A DNA stretch of 64,000 bases. Source: Schizochytrium sp. TIO01 (lineage: Eukaryota > Sar > Bigyra > Thraustochytrida > Thraustochytriidae). Below are positions 40,496-51,500 of this stretch, piece after piece; the first letter of the stretch is position 1; each line of letters starts with the position of its first letter. The stretch covers positions 1,596,247 to 1,660,246 of the forward strand of contig SMSO01000037.1 in NCBI GenBank assembly GCA_004764695.1, read 5' to 3'. The notes under the pieces were generated by a model. It did no database searches and was not told where the DNA came from. It was given only the letters and a program-made list of their open reading frames with translations. The position numbers and the translations under genes were made by a program.

Positions 40496-43400
40496 ATGAT
40501 GGAAGGTTTATCCTCGAACGTCAACGATGTGGATGAAGCCATTCAGTTGCGGCACGTCCATGATGTGGGAAGAATTCTTTTGGATGTGGAAAACGAGTTT
40601 GGCAAGCTACGAGATGCAATTCGCCACTCAAGTGGTTCTGATCAGACCTCTGATGATATTGATGATATTTTGTCGAAGGCAGAGCATGAGCTTCGTCAAA
40701 AAGCAGACCTTATTCTCTCAAGTTCACTCAATTCGAAGCTTGCCAAAATTTCCACCCCCTCACCAGGGTCACCAGGTGGATTTCGCAAGTCCCGAGTCCG
40801 ACGCTCTCCACGGACTCACAGCGCAGAAGAAACTTACCGACCTGGAGTTAAAACTACAACAGCCTCGCATCATATGACTGACATGGACCATCTATTGAAT
40901 GAATTTCGATTACAACATGAGAAACAAAAGAAAGAGCTATCACAACAAATCGGTAGCGCAGGCACTGTAAGACAGGAAGGAGATTCTCGACAAGGACGGG
41001 CTCACGGTGGACAAAATTCTATTGTAGGAAAGCAAAGGCCAGTCGGATCGAGTCTCGCCAGGCGTAAAGTAATTGTTGATGCAAGCGGAGAGAACAGTAG
41101 AACTGGTGAGTCAAACGAGCGAGACAATAATAAAGAGCTTGCAACATCGATCACTCATGATCCTGCACAACTCTATCCATGGTCCCAGAACCACGCCAGC
41201 TCAAAGGCCAAGGTAGCGATGGCGTGTGAAACGACAGAGATGAATGCCAGCTTTAAACTCGACTTAGACAGTGCACTTCAGACAAAGGCCTCAACCTTGC
41301 AAGGGGGCAAGGATGGAAGCAAGAACGGAGGTCAAACATCTGTGCAAGCTGTAAAGCTGAATCAACAGCTTCAACTTAATGGTCCCTTGGATGTTAGCAA
41401 TCAAAAGAGCAAGCATGAAGTCATTATGGCTAAAGAGGAGAGCTTAGGGGATAGTGTCTTACGAATTTACGAATATGAAACGAAAATGAGAGCTAATGGT
41501 CTCTATGCGTTTATGATTCGCAATGGGGCCACTATGACAAGAACGTCAGGTTTCTTAGCCTACAAACGCATGTTTGAGTCGGAGTGGGGTGCTATTAGTC
41601 AATTAATTACTCAAACGGAGCGTTTACTGTCAAAATATGCTGTAGAAATCGCATACATTAATGGCGGGAAGCTTGCAGAACTTGCGAAGGATCAAATGTC
41701 AAGACATACAGAATCCGAAATTTTGGCTTGCGTTTTCAACGAAGATCAGGTTCGCAGTACCGTAACGCTTCCTGGAAGGGCGTTTACAACAGGCACAGAA
41801 GAAGCCAGCGAGCTTGCAGCCTCTGCTATACAAGCGGCCTACCGAGGTAGTTGCGATCGTAGAAAGTACGAAGCTCATAAGTCACGCGATCATGCGGCCC
41901 GAATAATTGTGAATATTATTCGCGTATCTGCTTTGAAAAATAAACTTGCACGGAGATTATCACGCAAATGGGCCACAGAGGAAGCAGTCTTCCAAGCTCG
42001 ACAAAGAAAATTTATCGAAGACTGGAAATCTATACGACAGTCTAAGCGTACGATTGTACACATTCCATCGCTGTCGTATGCAGAGCACTTACGCCTGCCT
42101 ATTAATCGTCTTAGCATTCTTCAAAACCTTCAGCTAAGTCGTCTATGTGACTTGGCAATTCGTGATGTAGATATTGTATATGTATCGCCTTTTCCTTTGC
42201 CGTCTGAGATCCGTACTTACTACGAGAATCTTTTGCAACTACGCGGTGTGTCAAATGTTGCTGGTAGGCTTCATATCGTGGTGCCAGAGAATGCCCACCG
42301 CTTTCCTCAGCATATGTCACTTGCATCCACTTTGCGATATTCTCCCAAGGCCATATCCAGAATTCGCGCACTTGTTGAGTCGAAGCCTGCATACATTGTT
42401 CCAAACCATGTTGGTGAGGAAGACCGAACCCTAGCGTTAGCGCTTAATCTACCCCTCCTCGCTCCCGAGCCTGATGTCGCAGCATTGTACAGCACAAAGT
42501 CGGGTGCAAAGCAAGTTTTTGTGGAAGCAGAGGTCAACGTACCTGTTGGAGCGTATGATATTTTTGAGGAAACTGAGATTTATAGCACTTTAGCAAAGCT
42601 AGTGGCGGCAAATCTCGATGTCGATCGCTGGCTGTTGAAGATTGACGATGAAATTGATGGTCGGGGTATTGCCCTGCTTGATATGAACAAATTTCGGGTA
42701 GTTCAAAGGGTTCGTGTTGAACGTTCTCAGCAAACAGCAAAAAGTCAGATCGGCAAAGCTTATTGGAGCAGAAGTGATGTACAAGAGCGAGCAAGGGCCA
42801 AACTTGAAGAGGGCTTCAAACAGGAGTTGCGAGTTCGGGCAGAAGTTAAATGCCCAGCGGTATATAGAACATGGGGTGATTTTCTTTTAGCTTTTACTCG
42901 CGTCGGCGGTGTAATTGAAGCAATGCCAGAGCAAGTAGAGAACGTCGTGACAGTATCGGTACTTATTGAGCCCGATGGTGCAACACGATTTATTTGTGCT
43001 CAAGATAAGATTCACTCACGGCAAGCGCCGTTTCAAAGTGTAGGTTCTGTCTTTCCGCAAACCCAAATCCCTCATGCCGCTCTTCGTAGTGCTTCTTATG
43101 CAGTTGCGAAGGTTTTGCACCAACGGGGAGTGCTGGGAAATGTGTCGATCGACTATCTAGCATTCTTAGACCCAAATGTTCAGTCATTGCGTTTATGGGC
43201 TCTCGGACTAAACCTCCGAGTTACTCAGCCTCTAGCTTCCTTTCGCTTCTTCGACTTCTTGCTTGGTGGATATACAGAAGAGACCGGACAATATAAAATT
43301 TCAATGGAGAAGCAGTCTCCAACCAAAGGCGAAACTAGTATTAAGGAAACACAAACACGCGCGTTCGCAATGATTTGCCCATTGCATCACCCAAATTTAG

Positions 43401-43825
43401 CTACAATGTCCTACTCTCATTTTTTCAATGCTTGCCGTCGACACGGGATAAGTTATGACCTCCGAGCCATGCAAGGTATAGCCTTCGAATTAGCGGATAG
43501 CCTTTCTGCTGGGGTCATAGGCGTTTTGAGTATTAATAAAGACGCTACCCAGGCAGGTATTCAACTGCAACGCAGTTTTAACTTTATGTACAAGTTTGCT
43601 GGCTCATATGTTCAACAGAGTTTAGAGGATCAAATTTTTGATGGCACATGCACATTTTCTGATGCGTTAGCAGTTTCCAAACGACTTGTCGCCAACGCTG
43701 AAGCTCGGTTTCGCCAAGAAGTAGAAAATCAAAGAACTCTGGAGCGTACACAACAAAGACTATTAAAGCAGCAACGTGCAATCAACCCGGACTCCTCAGA
43801 TGGAGATGACGGAGAAGACTTGTGA
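40496..43825 (+). CDS. IQCH: IQ motif-containing protein H (IQCH)-like
   Basis: 1109 residues, starting MMEG (two adjacent ATGs). Residues 1-320 are polar, mostly disordered, with a short coiled coil (130-152). One IQ motif (442-461, SAIQAAYRGSCDRRKY) is the expected calmodulin/centrin site. The region from about 520 to 900 is the conserved IQCH core: LSYAEHLRLPINRLS, a Rossmann-like segment (VDIVYVSPFPLP, RLHIVVPENAHRFP), and an ATP-grasp-like stretch (VGAYDIFEE, then WLLKIDDEIDGRGIALLD at 712-729). A helical C-terminus ends with an E/R/Q-rich helix. Animal IQCH is about 1030 residues and is linked to sperm and axonemal function. Its molecular activity is not established, so enzymatic action through the ATP-grasp-like fold is inference. 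Confidence 0.85.
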   Translation: MMEGLSSNVNDVDEAIQLRHVHDVGRILLDVENEFGKLRDAIRHSSGSDQTSDDIDDILSKAEHELRQKADLILSSSLNSKLAKISTPSPGSPGGFRKSRVRRSPRTHSAEETYRPGVKTTTASHHMTDMDHLLNEFRLQHEKQKKELSQQIGSAGTVRQEGDSRQGRAHGGQNSIVGKQRPVGSSLARRKVIVDASGENSRTGESNERDNNKELATSITHDPAQLYPWSQNHASSKAKVAMACETTEMNASFKLDLDSALQTKASTLQGGKDGSKNGGQTSVQAVKLNQQLQLNGPLDVSNQKSKHEVIMAKEESLGDSVLRIYEYETKMRANGLYAFMIRNGATMTRTSGFLAYKRMFESEWGAISQLITQTERLLSKYAVEIAYINGGKLAELAKDQMSRHTESEILACVFNEDQVRSTVTLPGRAFTTGTEEASELAASAIQAAYRGSCDRRKYEAHKSRDHAARIIVNIIRVSALKNKLARRLSRKWATEEAVFQARQRKFIEDWKSIRQSKRTIVHIPSLSYAEHLRLPINRLSILQNLQLSRLCDLAIRDVDIVYVSPFPLPSEIRTYYENLLQLRGVSNVAGRLHIVVPENAHRFPQHMSLASTLRYSPKAISRIRALVESKPAYIVPNHVGEEDRTLALALNLPLLAPEPDVAALYSTKSGAKQVFVEAEVNVPVGAYDIFEETEIYSTLAKLVAANLDVDRWLLKIDDEIDGRGIALLDMNKFRVVQRVRVERSQQTAKSQIGKAYWSRSDVQERARAKLEEGFKQELRVRAEVKCPAVYRTWGDFLLAFTRVGGVIEAMPEQVENVVTVSVLIEPDGATRFICAQDKIHSRQAPFQSVGSVFPQTQIPHAALRSASYAVAKVLHQRGVLGNVSIDYLAFLDPNVQSLRLWALGLNLRVTQPLASFRFFDFLLGGYTEETGQYKISMEKQSPTKGETSIKETQTRAFAMICPLHHPNLATMSYSHFFNACRRHGISYDLRAMQGIAFELADSLSAGVIGVLSINKDATQAGIQLQRSFNFMYKFAGSYVQQSLEDQIFDGTCTFSDALAVSKRLVANAEARFRQEVENQRTLERTQQRLLKQQRAINPDSSDGDDGEDL

Positions 43826-44227
43826 GGCTGAATTCAAGGTCTACGCATTAATTCTCTCAGGGCATTAGTCGGAGTTCTTCAAGGCAAGGAATAGGAAAAT
43901 ATTCATGAAAATAATCCAATACCCATCGCATAAGAAAATATAGGCAATCTATGAACATCGTAACGTTGATGCATAAGTGAAAGATGATAGATATATTTTG
44001 TACTTTTTAGCTTGCTAGACCATAATACCAAAACAAAGTAGGCCAAAGCCGCGACCTCAAAACAGGCGCCTTGCTGCAGGGTATCTTCTACAGATGCAAG
44101 TGGCACTGACTAAACATGTAAGGCTGGTTAAAAAGAAAGAATGTGTACTACAGGGTAGAGGAGGATACTTTTATCGTCCAAGCGAATCAGCTGGAAAGAG
44201 ATCTACGTGCTAATGCAATCCATGAGT
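43826..44227. other. Intergenic region between convergent genes
   Basis: 0.4 kb carrying the 3' ends of the IQCH-like and Cys-rich genes. Nothing else seen. Confidence 0.5.
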
Positions 44228-44968
44228 TTAAACTTTGCACTCAGGAAGAATGAGGCCGCGGGCATCCATGGCAAGCTTGCGAAGATCTTCGAGAAGAGCA
44301 GCAGTGCTGGCGTGATCCATGGCGACCTTGCCAAGGTCGTAAGCGAGCTTGACACCAATGTCCTGAAGCATCTTGTTGCATGTGGCCTGAGTTTGGCAGC
44401 AAAGAGCACCTACTGAGATAGGGTAGATACCTCCACAAGGCTCAAGACAAATGGGCCCCACGCCCTCACCACCTGTTGCGCACTTAGGGTAGCAAATTCC
44501 GAGCTGATCATCCTCAGTGACGTTGTTGCAAGGGTACATGTGAATGCCCTTGACACGTTCAGTGAATTGACGCCAGCACACGCCAGAGTAAGTGCCTACA
44601 TTCTCGAGGTGGTCAAAGACATTGTTGACTCCAGAGTTGCGGCTCTGCATATGGTTCTCAGCGAGTTGCTTGTTGCCTTCCTGGCCATACACGTCAATGT
44701 TTTGGAAAAGCTCATCCTTGCTGATGTGATGCGAATAGCCAAAGTCATTGCAGGATCCTTGTACAACCTTTGCATTCTTGTAGCAAGGGTTCATCGGGTC
44801 AGAACGAGAGATGTGAATCACATCATCTCGGGCGCCTTCATAACAGAGCTTAACAGGCGACTCGCATGCTTCGGTAGGAACCCAGACATACTTGGTTGAG
44901 GCCTGGACCACTTCGACACTGCTCGCAATTACAGCAGCAGCTACAAGAATAACGGGAGCAAGCTTCAT
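44228..44968 (-). CDS. Secreted cysteine-rich protein
   Basis: 246 residues. A clear signal peptide (1 to about 23, MKLAPVILVAAAVIASSVEV) with a likely cut near QAS. The mature part has 14 Cys, an even number, consistent with disulphides. The C-terminal half has the pattern GICYPKCATGGEGVGPICLE followed by CGGIYPISVGALCC and TCNKM. Cys-rich modules with a GxCYxxC...GVGPxC layout occur in secreted proteins of several protists; that is recollection, not a search. No membrane helix or GPI-like tail. Codons are GC-rich at third positions compared with neighbours such as the Tudor-like and IQCH genes, suggesting strong expression. Function unknown; extracellular matrix or cell-wall association is possible. 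Confidence 0.8.
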   Translation of the reverse strand: MKLAPVILVAAAVIASSVEVVQASTKYVWVPTEACESPVKLCYEGARDDVIHISRSDPMNPCYKNAKVVQGSCNDFGYSHHISKDELFQNIDVYGQEGNKQLAENHMQSRNSGVNNVFDHLENVGTYSGVCWRQFTERVKGIHMYPCNNVTEDDQLGICYPKCATGGEGVGPICLEPCGGIYPISVGALCCQTQATCNKMLQDIGVKLAYDLGKVAMDHASTAALLEDLRKLAMDARGLILPECKV

Positions 44969-46015
44969 GGTTTAAGTTATGCGTGGAGCTCTCTAGCCTT
45001 GTGTGGATTTCGGGTGTTGCACAGTCCTGTTCTGTGGGTGATTTTTGAAAAAGTGTTTTGGTCAGGTTAGTTTCTGTTTGTCTACACTCGTGTGGCACCA
45101 CGACATCTTTCTCAATCTGCATTGAAACACGAATCATCACCACTCGTTTGAAGGCGAAGGCGAGCAGTGCTTGCAGATTCTATCTCCATGTCGCTCTTCA
45201 ATCTGGCAGAGCAACATGTATATCTTATACCAACAAGGTACGAACGAGCGAAGCCCGGGTAACGAATTCTCCTCGTCTCGCGTCCCTGGCACTGCAGAAC
45301 CTTGCGTGAAGGGCCAAAGCAGGTTGGGGACCTCATTGACGCAAGGTGACCCTTACATTCAACTGGGTAGTGCTTCAGAACCATCGTCGATACTCACCTG
45401 TTCACGTGTAAATCGTCAAGGTCGGAGAAGAAGATTTGCATATTCTTTTCTTGAAGAAGAAGAAAAGAAAAGAAGAATCCCTCAAAGAAAGAAAGATTGA
45501 AACTAAAGAAAGAAAAGTTCCTAAGTATCTATTACTACTTACTATTGTACACTAAGAAGCTTGCTATCTCGAATTACTCTTCTGCTCTCTAGAGTACCAT
45601 AGCAACACGTGGGTAAAGATTTTTTGACTAGTAGGAGGAGAGAGTAAGACAAACTGAGGATTTTGGGGCCTTTGAGCGCCGAAAAAGATTGTGCGTTATG
45701 GATAAGAATTCCTTCCCAAACTTTATACATCTGGCAAAGTGGGGGATAGTAGCACTGGTTTCAAACTTTCATAGAGGCGCACTGCGAGGATGTTCAAAAG
45801 TAGAGCAAGAAATTTATGAACACGTGTGAAAAAAGTAAAGTACTGAGATTTGTAATTCGGATGAGAGAGATGCAGGTGGAATGGAACCTTCAAAACCAGA
45901 TTTTTATTAAATGGACTCACACTGGCTATGCAATGGGTTGACGTGGACAGTGTGGCGCTGAGCTTTATTCATGGACCTGTTTAGTTTTAGAAATGCAGCA
46001 CTCAGATTGAGATAA
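44969..46015. other. Intergenic region, no gene recognised
   Basis: 1.0 kb between two minus-strand genes. It includes an A/G-rich (AAGAA) tract around 45425-45500. Short overlapping frames look random. Confidence 0.5.
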
Positions 46016-46915
46016 TCAAAGTCTAGAATTGATTGCCTTTGGTTTCTTTTTGTTACGGAGACTCTTAAAAAGATCTTTTCCGCCAAATTCATTGATAGAG
46101 AGTTGAATTTGCTCATTCTCCATGAGAAGGTGTTCATCCAACTTTTGCCTGAGCTGATAATTGAGAACCTTTTTTGAAATAGAGAGCTGGTTAGCAGGCT
46201 TAGAAGCGAGCTTGTCTGCGATTTCCAAAGTTCGGGGAAGGAGCTGTACTGGAGATACTACATCGTTAATGAGACCCCAAGACTCTGCCTTCTCAGCAGT
46301 TAACCAGTCTGTGGTGTAGATAAGCTCCTTAGCACGAACAGGTCCAACGACAAATGGAAGCACAAGGGAGGAGCTCAGCTCTGGCGTGAAGCCGATATCA
46401 ACAAATGGCCACTTAAATTTTGCATTTGTACTGCACACGACCATGTCAAAGTAACATAAGGCAATGTTTGCGCCCCCGCCTACAGCAATCCCATTGATAG
46501 CCCCGATGATAGGTTTAGGAAAATCCCAAAACGCCCTTGACTCTCGTGTGAATGCGTTATCTGTCTTCAGGTTGGGAGTTAAACCCCGACGACCATACTC
46601 CATAAATATATCTTCTGGAATATCAGGCTTATCGCTGCCACCTAGCGATGCTCCACTGCTAAATGCTCTTTCACCTTGGGCCGTCCATACTACAACTTTG
46701 ACATTAACATCCCTTCGACAGTGCTCCAGCAAGATAAACATTTCCTGGCGTGAGACAGCCGTCAGAGCATGCAAAGTTTTGGGTGTGGCAAATCGAACAA
46801 TGGCAACACCATTTACTCTCATCTCAAAAGTAAACGCCTGAAGGTTGTACTCTACTTTCGAGCCATCCTCACGATACAAAAACACCTTCGTTGCCTCTTG
46901 CGAAAAGCTATCCAT
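46016..46915 (-). CDS. Peroxisomal enoyl-CoA hydratase/isomerase (crotonase family)
   Basis: 299 residues. Crotonase fold: VAIVRFATPKTLHAL (about 37-51), an oxyanion-hole region with FSSGASLGGSD, the signature PIIGAINGIAVGGGANIAL (about 135-153), and KWPFVDIGFTPELSSSLVLP with the Glu of FTPE placed like the isomerase acid/base. The second hydratase Glu is not evident, so a delta3,delta2-enoyl-CoA isomerase (ECI-type) is the best guess. The C-terminus is exactly SRL, a canonical PTS1 signal, so the enzyme should be peroxisomal and act in beta-oxidation of unsaturated acyl-CoAs. An N-terminal extension of about 30 residues precedes the core. Confidence 0.9.
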   Translation of the reverse strand: MDSFSQEATKVFLYREDGSKVEYNLQAFTFEMRVNGVAIVRFATPKTLHALTAVSRQEMFILLEHCRRDVNVKVVVWTAQGERAFSSGASLGGSDKPDIPEDIFMEYGRRGLTPNLKTDNAFTRESRAFWDFPKPIIGAINGIAVGGGANIALCYFDMVVCSTNAKFKWPFVDIGFTPELSSSLVLPFVVGPVRAKELIYTTDWLTAEKAESWGLINDVVSPVQLLPRTLEIADKLASKPANQLSISKKVLNYQLRQKLDEHLLMENEQIQLSINEFGGKDLFKSLRNKKKPKAINSRL

Positions 46916-48572
46916 CGTCTCTCTGAGTATTTAAGTCTGGAAGTCTCGCTAGATTAAGTTTATCCAGAACCTCTGTGATTGTGAGCACTGTTGGCTCGCC
47001 AATCTCTTGCAGTTGCGCCTTCCCTGGCCTCCAGGCCTCCCTTCAGATTTCGCCTGAGTGAACTAAGTGGCAACGTTCGGGTTTTGCTTTCTTACAGCGC
47101 CGAAACAAAACATCATAAGGGGGGCGGACTCAAAGATAGAGAACCAGAACACTTCCTCCATTTTGATGACTGTGAGTCTTCAGTAAAATCTGAGCCAACT
47201 TGAGTACCTAGTGCCCATAAACCATGTGCAGAACAAGAGGTGTTACTTGAACCATTTTTGACATGAAGTAGCCCAGAAGAAGAATATCAAAGGTAGCTTT
47301 AGTTACTGTGATTATCCGAATTCTATCGAGTTATCATCTACTTCACAAATTATTCCCAACTCTTTGCTACTTGAATTCAATTACTATTCTACTGTTCTTA
47401 TTTGGCCTGGGTACCTACATATATATATAGGACAAAACCAAAAGCAAACCAAAAACCAAAAATCAAAAACCAAAACATGACTAGTCTGTGTTCTTTTGTA
47501 ATAATACATAGTCAATGTCATAACAAAAACTTTAAAGACTACTAAGCTTTGATAGGATAGGTCAGCATTCCTAGCTGCATAGTATATGTTACGTACTTCA
47601 TAGTACTTACTTTTTTTTATTTTCCCACACTCAATAAGTCTTAAACTTTAAACTGCTTAGATAGACCCCTAATGTGGGTACCTAGGAAATAATAATAGTA
47701 GGAGACAACTTAGTACAGACTACTAATGGACTTTAAAATTAAAAACAGTAAATACAGCCCTCAAAGAAACGAAGATCACATCCATACGCATATTTATATC
47801 CACCGAGCGAGGAGGCCGCTGCACTCGCGCGGCACTGGCGACAGCGCTGCTAGCGGTACCGGGCCGTGAGCACAGGCCTGATCATCCCTCAGTACGCTGG
47901 GAACTCGCGCTTATCGCTGACCGTGCGCCTCCCAAGAAGGCTTGCAGGCTGCGAAGGCGTCGTGAGCCCAAGTCTCTGCTCCAACTCATCTCTTATTAGT
48001 AACTACTATTGTGTAAGTAGCCTAAACATTGATAGTACAACCACTATTCGACAAATAACTCGCATAAGGCTAGTGCTAACGGGACACTCTTATTCGATAT
48101 CTACGGGTATCAATAGGAGTCTATTCTGGAGATTGATTAATTAATCGATTCATATTGTGGAGCAGAGGCGTCGGCAGTGCCTTGGTTGAATTCGCTTCTC
48201 TTGGCTTCGGAAAAGTTCTTCGTTTGGTTGGAAGCACCCAGTGCGAAGGCGGAGGAGGCGATCCCGATAGGCTACTTGTTTAATTGATTGGCATCGACCA
48301 GTTAAGTGCATTGCAATTGAAGGGGAATCGCGAACCTATCAATTCTTGTGGGCTGCAAGGCTGAGATAACCTTCAACTGGTTTGACGAATTTATATGTAG
48401 ACACCTTCACCGTAGCAGGACGTGGCATTAACAAAGGTAATAAGCATAAATTAAGCTTAATCTTGAGGTGTACGGCCTAAGAGGAGTCAGTACCGCCAAG
48501 GTATATTAATACAGGCGCAAGGGGAAAGAAGAAGCGACAGCGATCACGGTTTATTGTATTTTAGATTGCAAG
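46916..48572. other. Intergenic region between divergent genes
   Basis: 1.7 kb. Contains a CCAAAA-rich repeat at 47432-47477 and a short GC-rich patch near 47815-47960 with no recognisable product. Promoters of both flanking genes should be here. Confidence 0.5.
47432..47477. repeat. Imperfect (AAAACC)n-like low-complexity tract
   Basis: Repeated ACCAAAA units with small variations. Related in composition to the AAACC array near 28623. Confidence 0.7.
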
Positions 48573-51500
48573 ATGAACATGGACGATATGGAGCTGCTCG
48601 ACGTGGACTTTTCCATGACAAAAGAAGAACAAGAGCTTCTTGAAGCTGTTGAGGCTGATGGTGAATATGGTGAAAACGTTTTTGAAGATTCTTTGGATCC
48701 AAACCTTGCTTTTGATGCGCATTCCCGCCCTGGCGAAGACGATGATCTCGATATGCTTGACGACACGCACGCAAAAGATGAAAGTATCGAGCAACCACTT
48801 CAAAACCTTGCAGTCGATATAGCTCCTCCAGCTAGCTCAATCGATGACAATAAAACTGCTGCCTTCCGAAGTCAGCATGAATCCCTCACAAATTTCCCTA
48901 AAAGTGGTAAATCTTTGAAGATGCCAAACTCCTCCTCTTCCTCCTCTTCCTCTTCCTCAATCACTATTAAACCTGAAGAAATTGAATCTCTCCGCAAATT
49001 AGAACCTGTTATGGGTTTTAACTTGCAAATTGATGCTGCTCGTATCACCAGAAATGTTGGGGAGGCTAATGATGAAAGCACTTGGGAACCTTCAGACTCA
49101 GTCCACGCAATTTTGGAAAGTGCTGACGTTTCAACAAAAGATTCGCCAAGCTCTTCCGTTGCGCTTGCTGAAGCAGAAAAGCGCTTTACAGATATTATTA
49201 CTACTAGTTCTGATCCTTCTATCAAAGAATATGCTGACGGTGTCTTGCAATGGCGGACACGTGGGGCTGGACTCTTAGAGGTAGCAGCAACTCGAGGCTT
49301 TGTTCCTGCTCCAGCAGTTGCATCTTTAGTCTACGATTTTGTACAAAACGAGGAGATGAAATCTGTCCCATTATGCTTTGTTCCAGAAATTGAAGAACTG
49401 CTTAAAAATGTGAAAGCATATCAGGCTTGGGTTCGGGAATATCAAAACATCTTACCATATTTTCGAACCTCTCGTGCTGGGCGAAGAGGCACGAGGTCCC
49501 ATGATATTCCTAACTCCAAAAGAATGTCATGGGAAAGGTTTTGCGTAATGAGAGAAAGGGTTAAAAACGAGTTTCCATTACTTGATAGTGAACATTTGCG
49601 AAACCTGCGATCATTATCATCATTGGCAACCAGTTTAGCTGATGCAATTAGTGATGTGGTTGAGCGCTCCGGAGGTGCTTACCCTGCACGCCCTAGTTCC
49701 CGTGTCTTAGAACAACATTATCAGGAGGTAGACGAGAAATGCATTGCTATTGACGATATTCCAATCCTTGTACGAGGAGCTACTGACTTGATTCGATTGT
49801 GCAAAATGCGTAAATGGAGGCAATTAGCAAGGCGTAGCCTTTTACATCACAACTCTCGAGGGGCTGTGTCTTCTCTTGACGACGGAGCGGACGAGGAAAT
49901 GGTGCGTGCTAAATTAGTCTGGGCGGACCCAGGCGACCTTGCCATTGAAGACCTACAGGAACTTCATGATCTTGGCTTAGCTTGTGGAGCATTCCAGCGG
50001 GCTCCTACGGTTCCATTCTCCGGCAAACATCATCTTGTTTCAGAGTGCAAGGAGGAGCAGGTTCTTACCGAACGTTTGAGTGATTTGCGGGCGAAAACTG
50101 ATATTGCTCAGAAGAAGTACACTGATACTTTCCAGAAAATTGCTGAGATCTATAAACTACCTGAACGAACAACCGACAACAACTCTGCGGGCCATGTAGA
50201 CCGTTATAAGGGACCATCTGACGAAAGTGATGAAAATGCTATGGATATGGTTCAAGAGCTTTTCAGAATTGAGGAGTCATCATCTGGTATGTGTAGTGAA
50301 GCTGGAACTGGTCCAAAACAGGGACGGCACAGCAGCCACGTTCAGCATCTTGTTTGGTTTCCTGAACGTAACCAGGCTCATGTGCTGCTTGCATGTCTGC
50401 AATGGTACAAGATTTCGAAACCTCTCTTGGGTGAAATTCGACCAATACTCGAGGCTTGCATTACTGAAAACACTGAAGGTGCGCCTAGTAGAGAAATTGG
50501 AGAGTCCTTAGAAAAGCTGGAAACTGTCCTGCGTAACGGAGAAGAGGTGGGTCTGGGCTCAGCAAATCAAGCCAAAGCCCTGGCCCACGTTGGCGCAGAT
50601 CAGGATCGTGATGCAATTGGGGCTGCGCGAAGCTGCATAGAGTTTTTGGTTGAAGAGTATCATCTCGCAAAAGTTCTGTGGAATCGGGTTGACACAAAAC
50701 TTGCTTACGAAGTGGAGCGCTGGCGGCGCTCGCTTAAAGGTCATATACTTGAAGTCGAATGGGAGGAAAATGATTGGTATTTAGCTAAGGTTGCAGAATA
50801 CCGAAATCTCGATAAACTTCATTTTCTGGTGTATGACACTGGTGAAGTTGAAGCTATTCTTGTGAAGTGGGATGGCGAGGCACTATCAATGGATGGCCAA
50901 GACCGCATTGTGTGGCGTGAGGCACCACCTGATCGTGAATTTATAGTTTCAGCAGAGCAAGAAAAGGAGTTCAAAAAGCGCATTCGAAGCATGGTGCGGG
51001 AGCTTGACCGGGCCCATGCCAAGGCTCGTCGGAAAAATCCTAAACTGACCGATGCTCAAGATGGCGACCAAGATTCGTTGAGGATGGATACTGCGGGAAG
51101 AAATTTGAAGAATGGATCAAATGAGCAAGATCATATGTTGGAGAGGAACGTCGACAAATCACAGGAGGACAAGTCCCACGATGATGATGACGATGTCATG
51201 CAGAATGCATCCTCTTTCGAAGACCTTATTGTTGGTGATTTTATTAAAGTTGAATGGAAAGATGAATTTTGGCTCGGTGTTGTTCGAAAATTTGATAAGG
51301 AACATGGTTTGCACTGCGTGCTGTACGAGGATGGGAACTCTGAATATATGCGTCTTCATGAAGATGGTACAGCGCAGTCAAAAGATGGCGCAGAATCATT
51401 TTCATGGATCAATACCTCTGAGTCCTTCCACGTGAAGAAGAATGAACCCATTCCTGAGTTCCAAGAATCTGGGTCTGATGAGGAGGATGAGGACGGAGCC

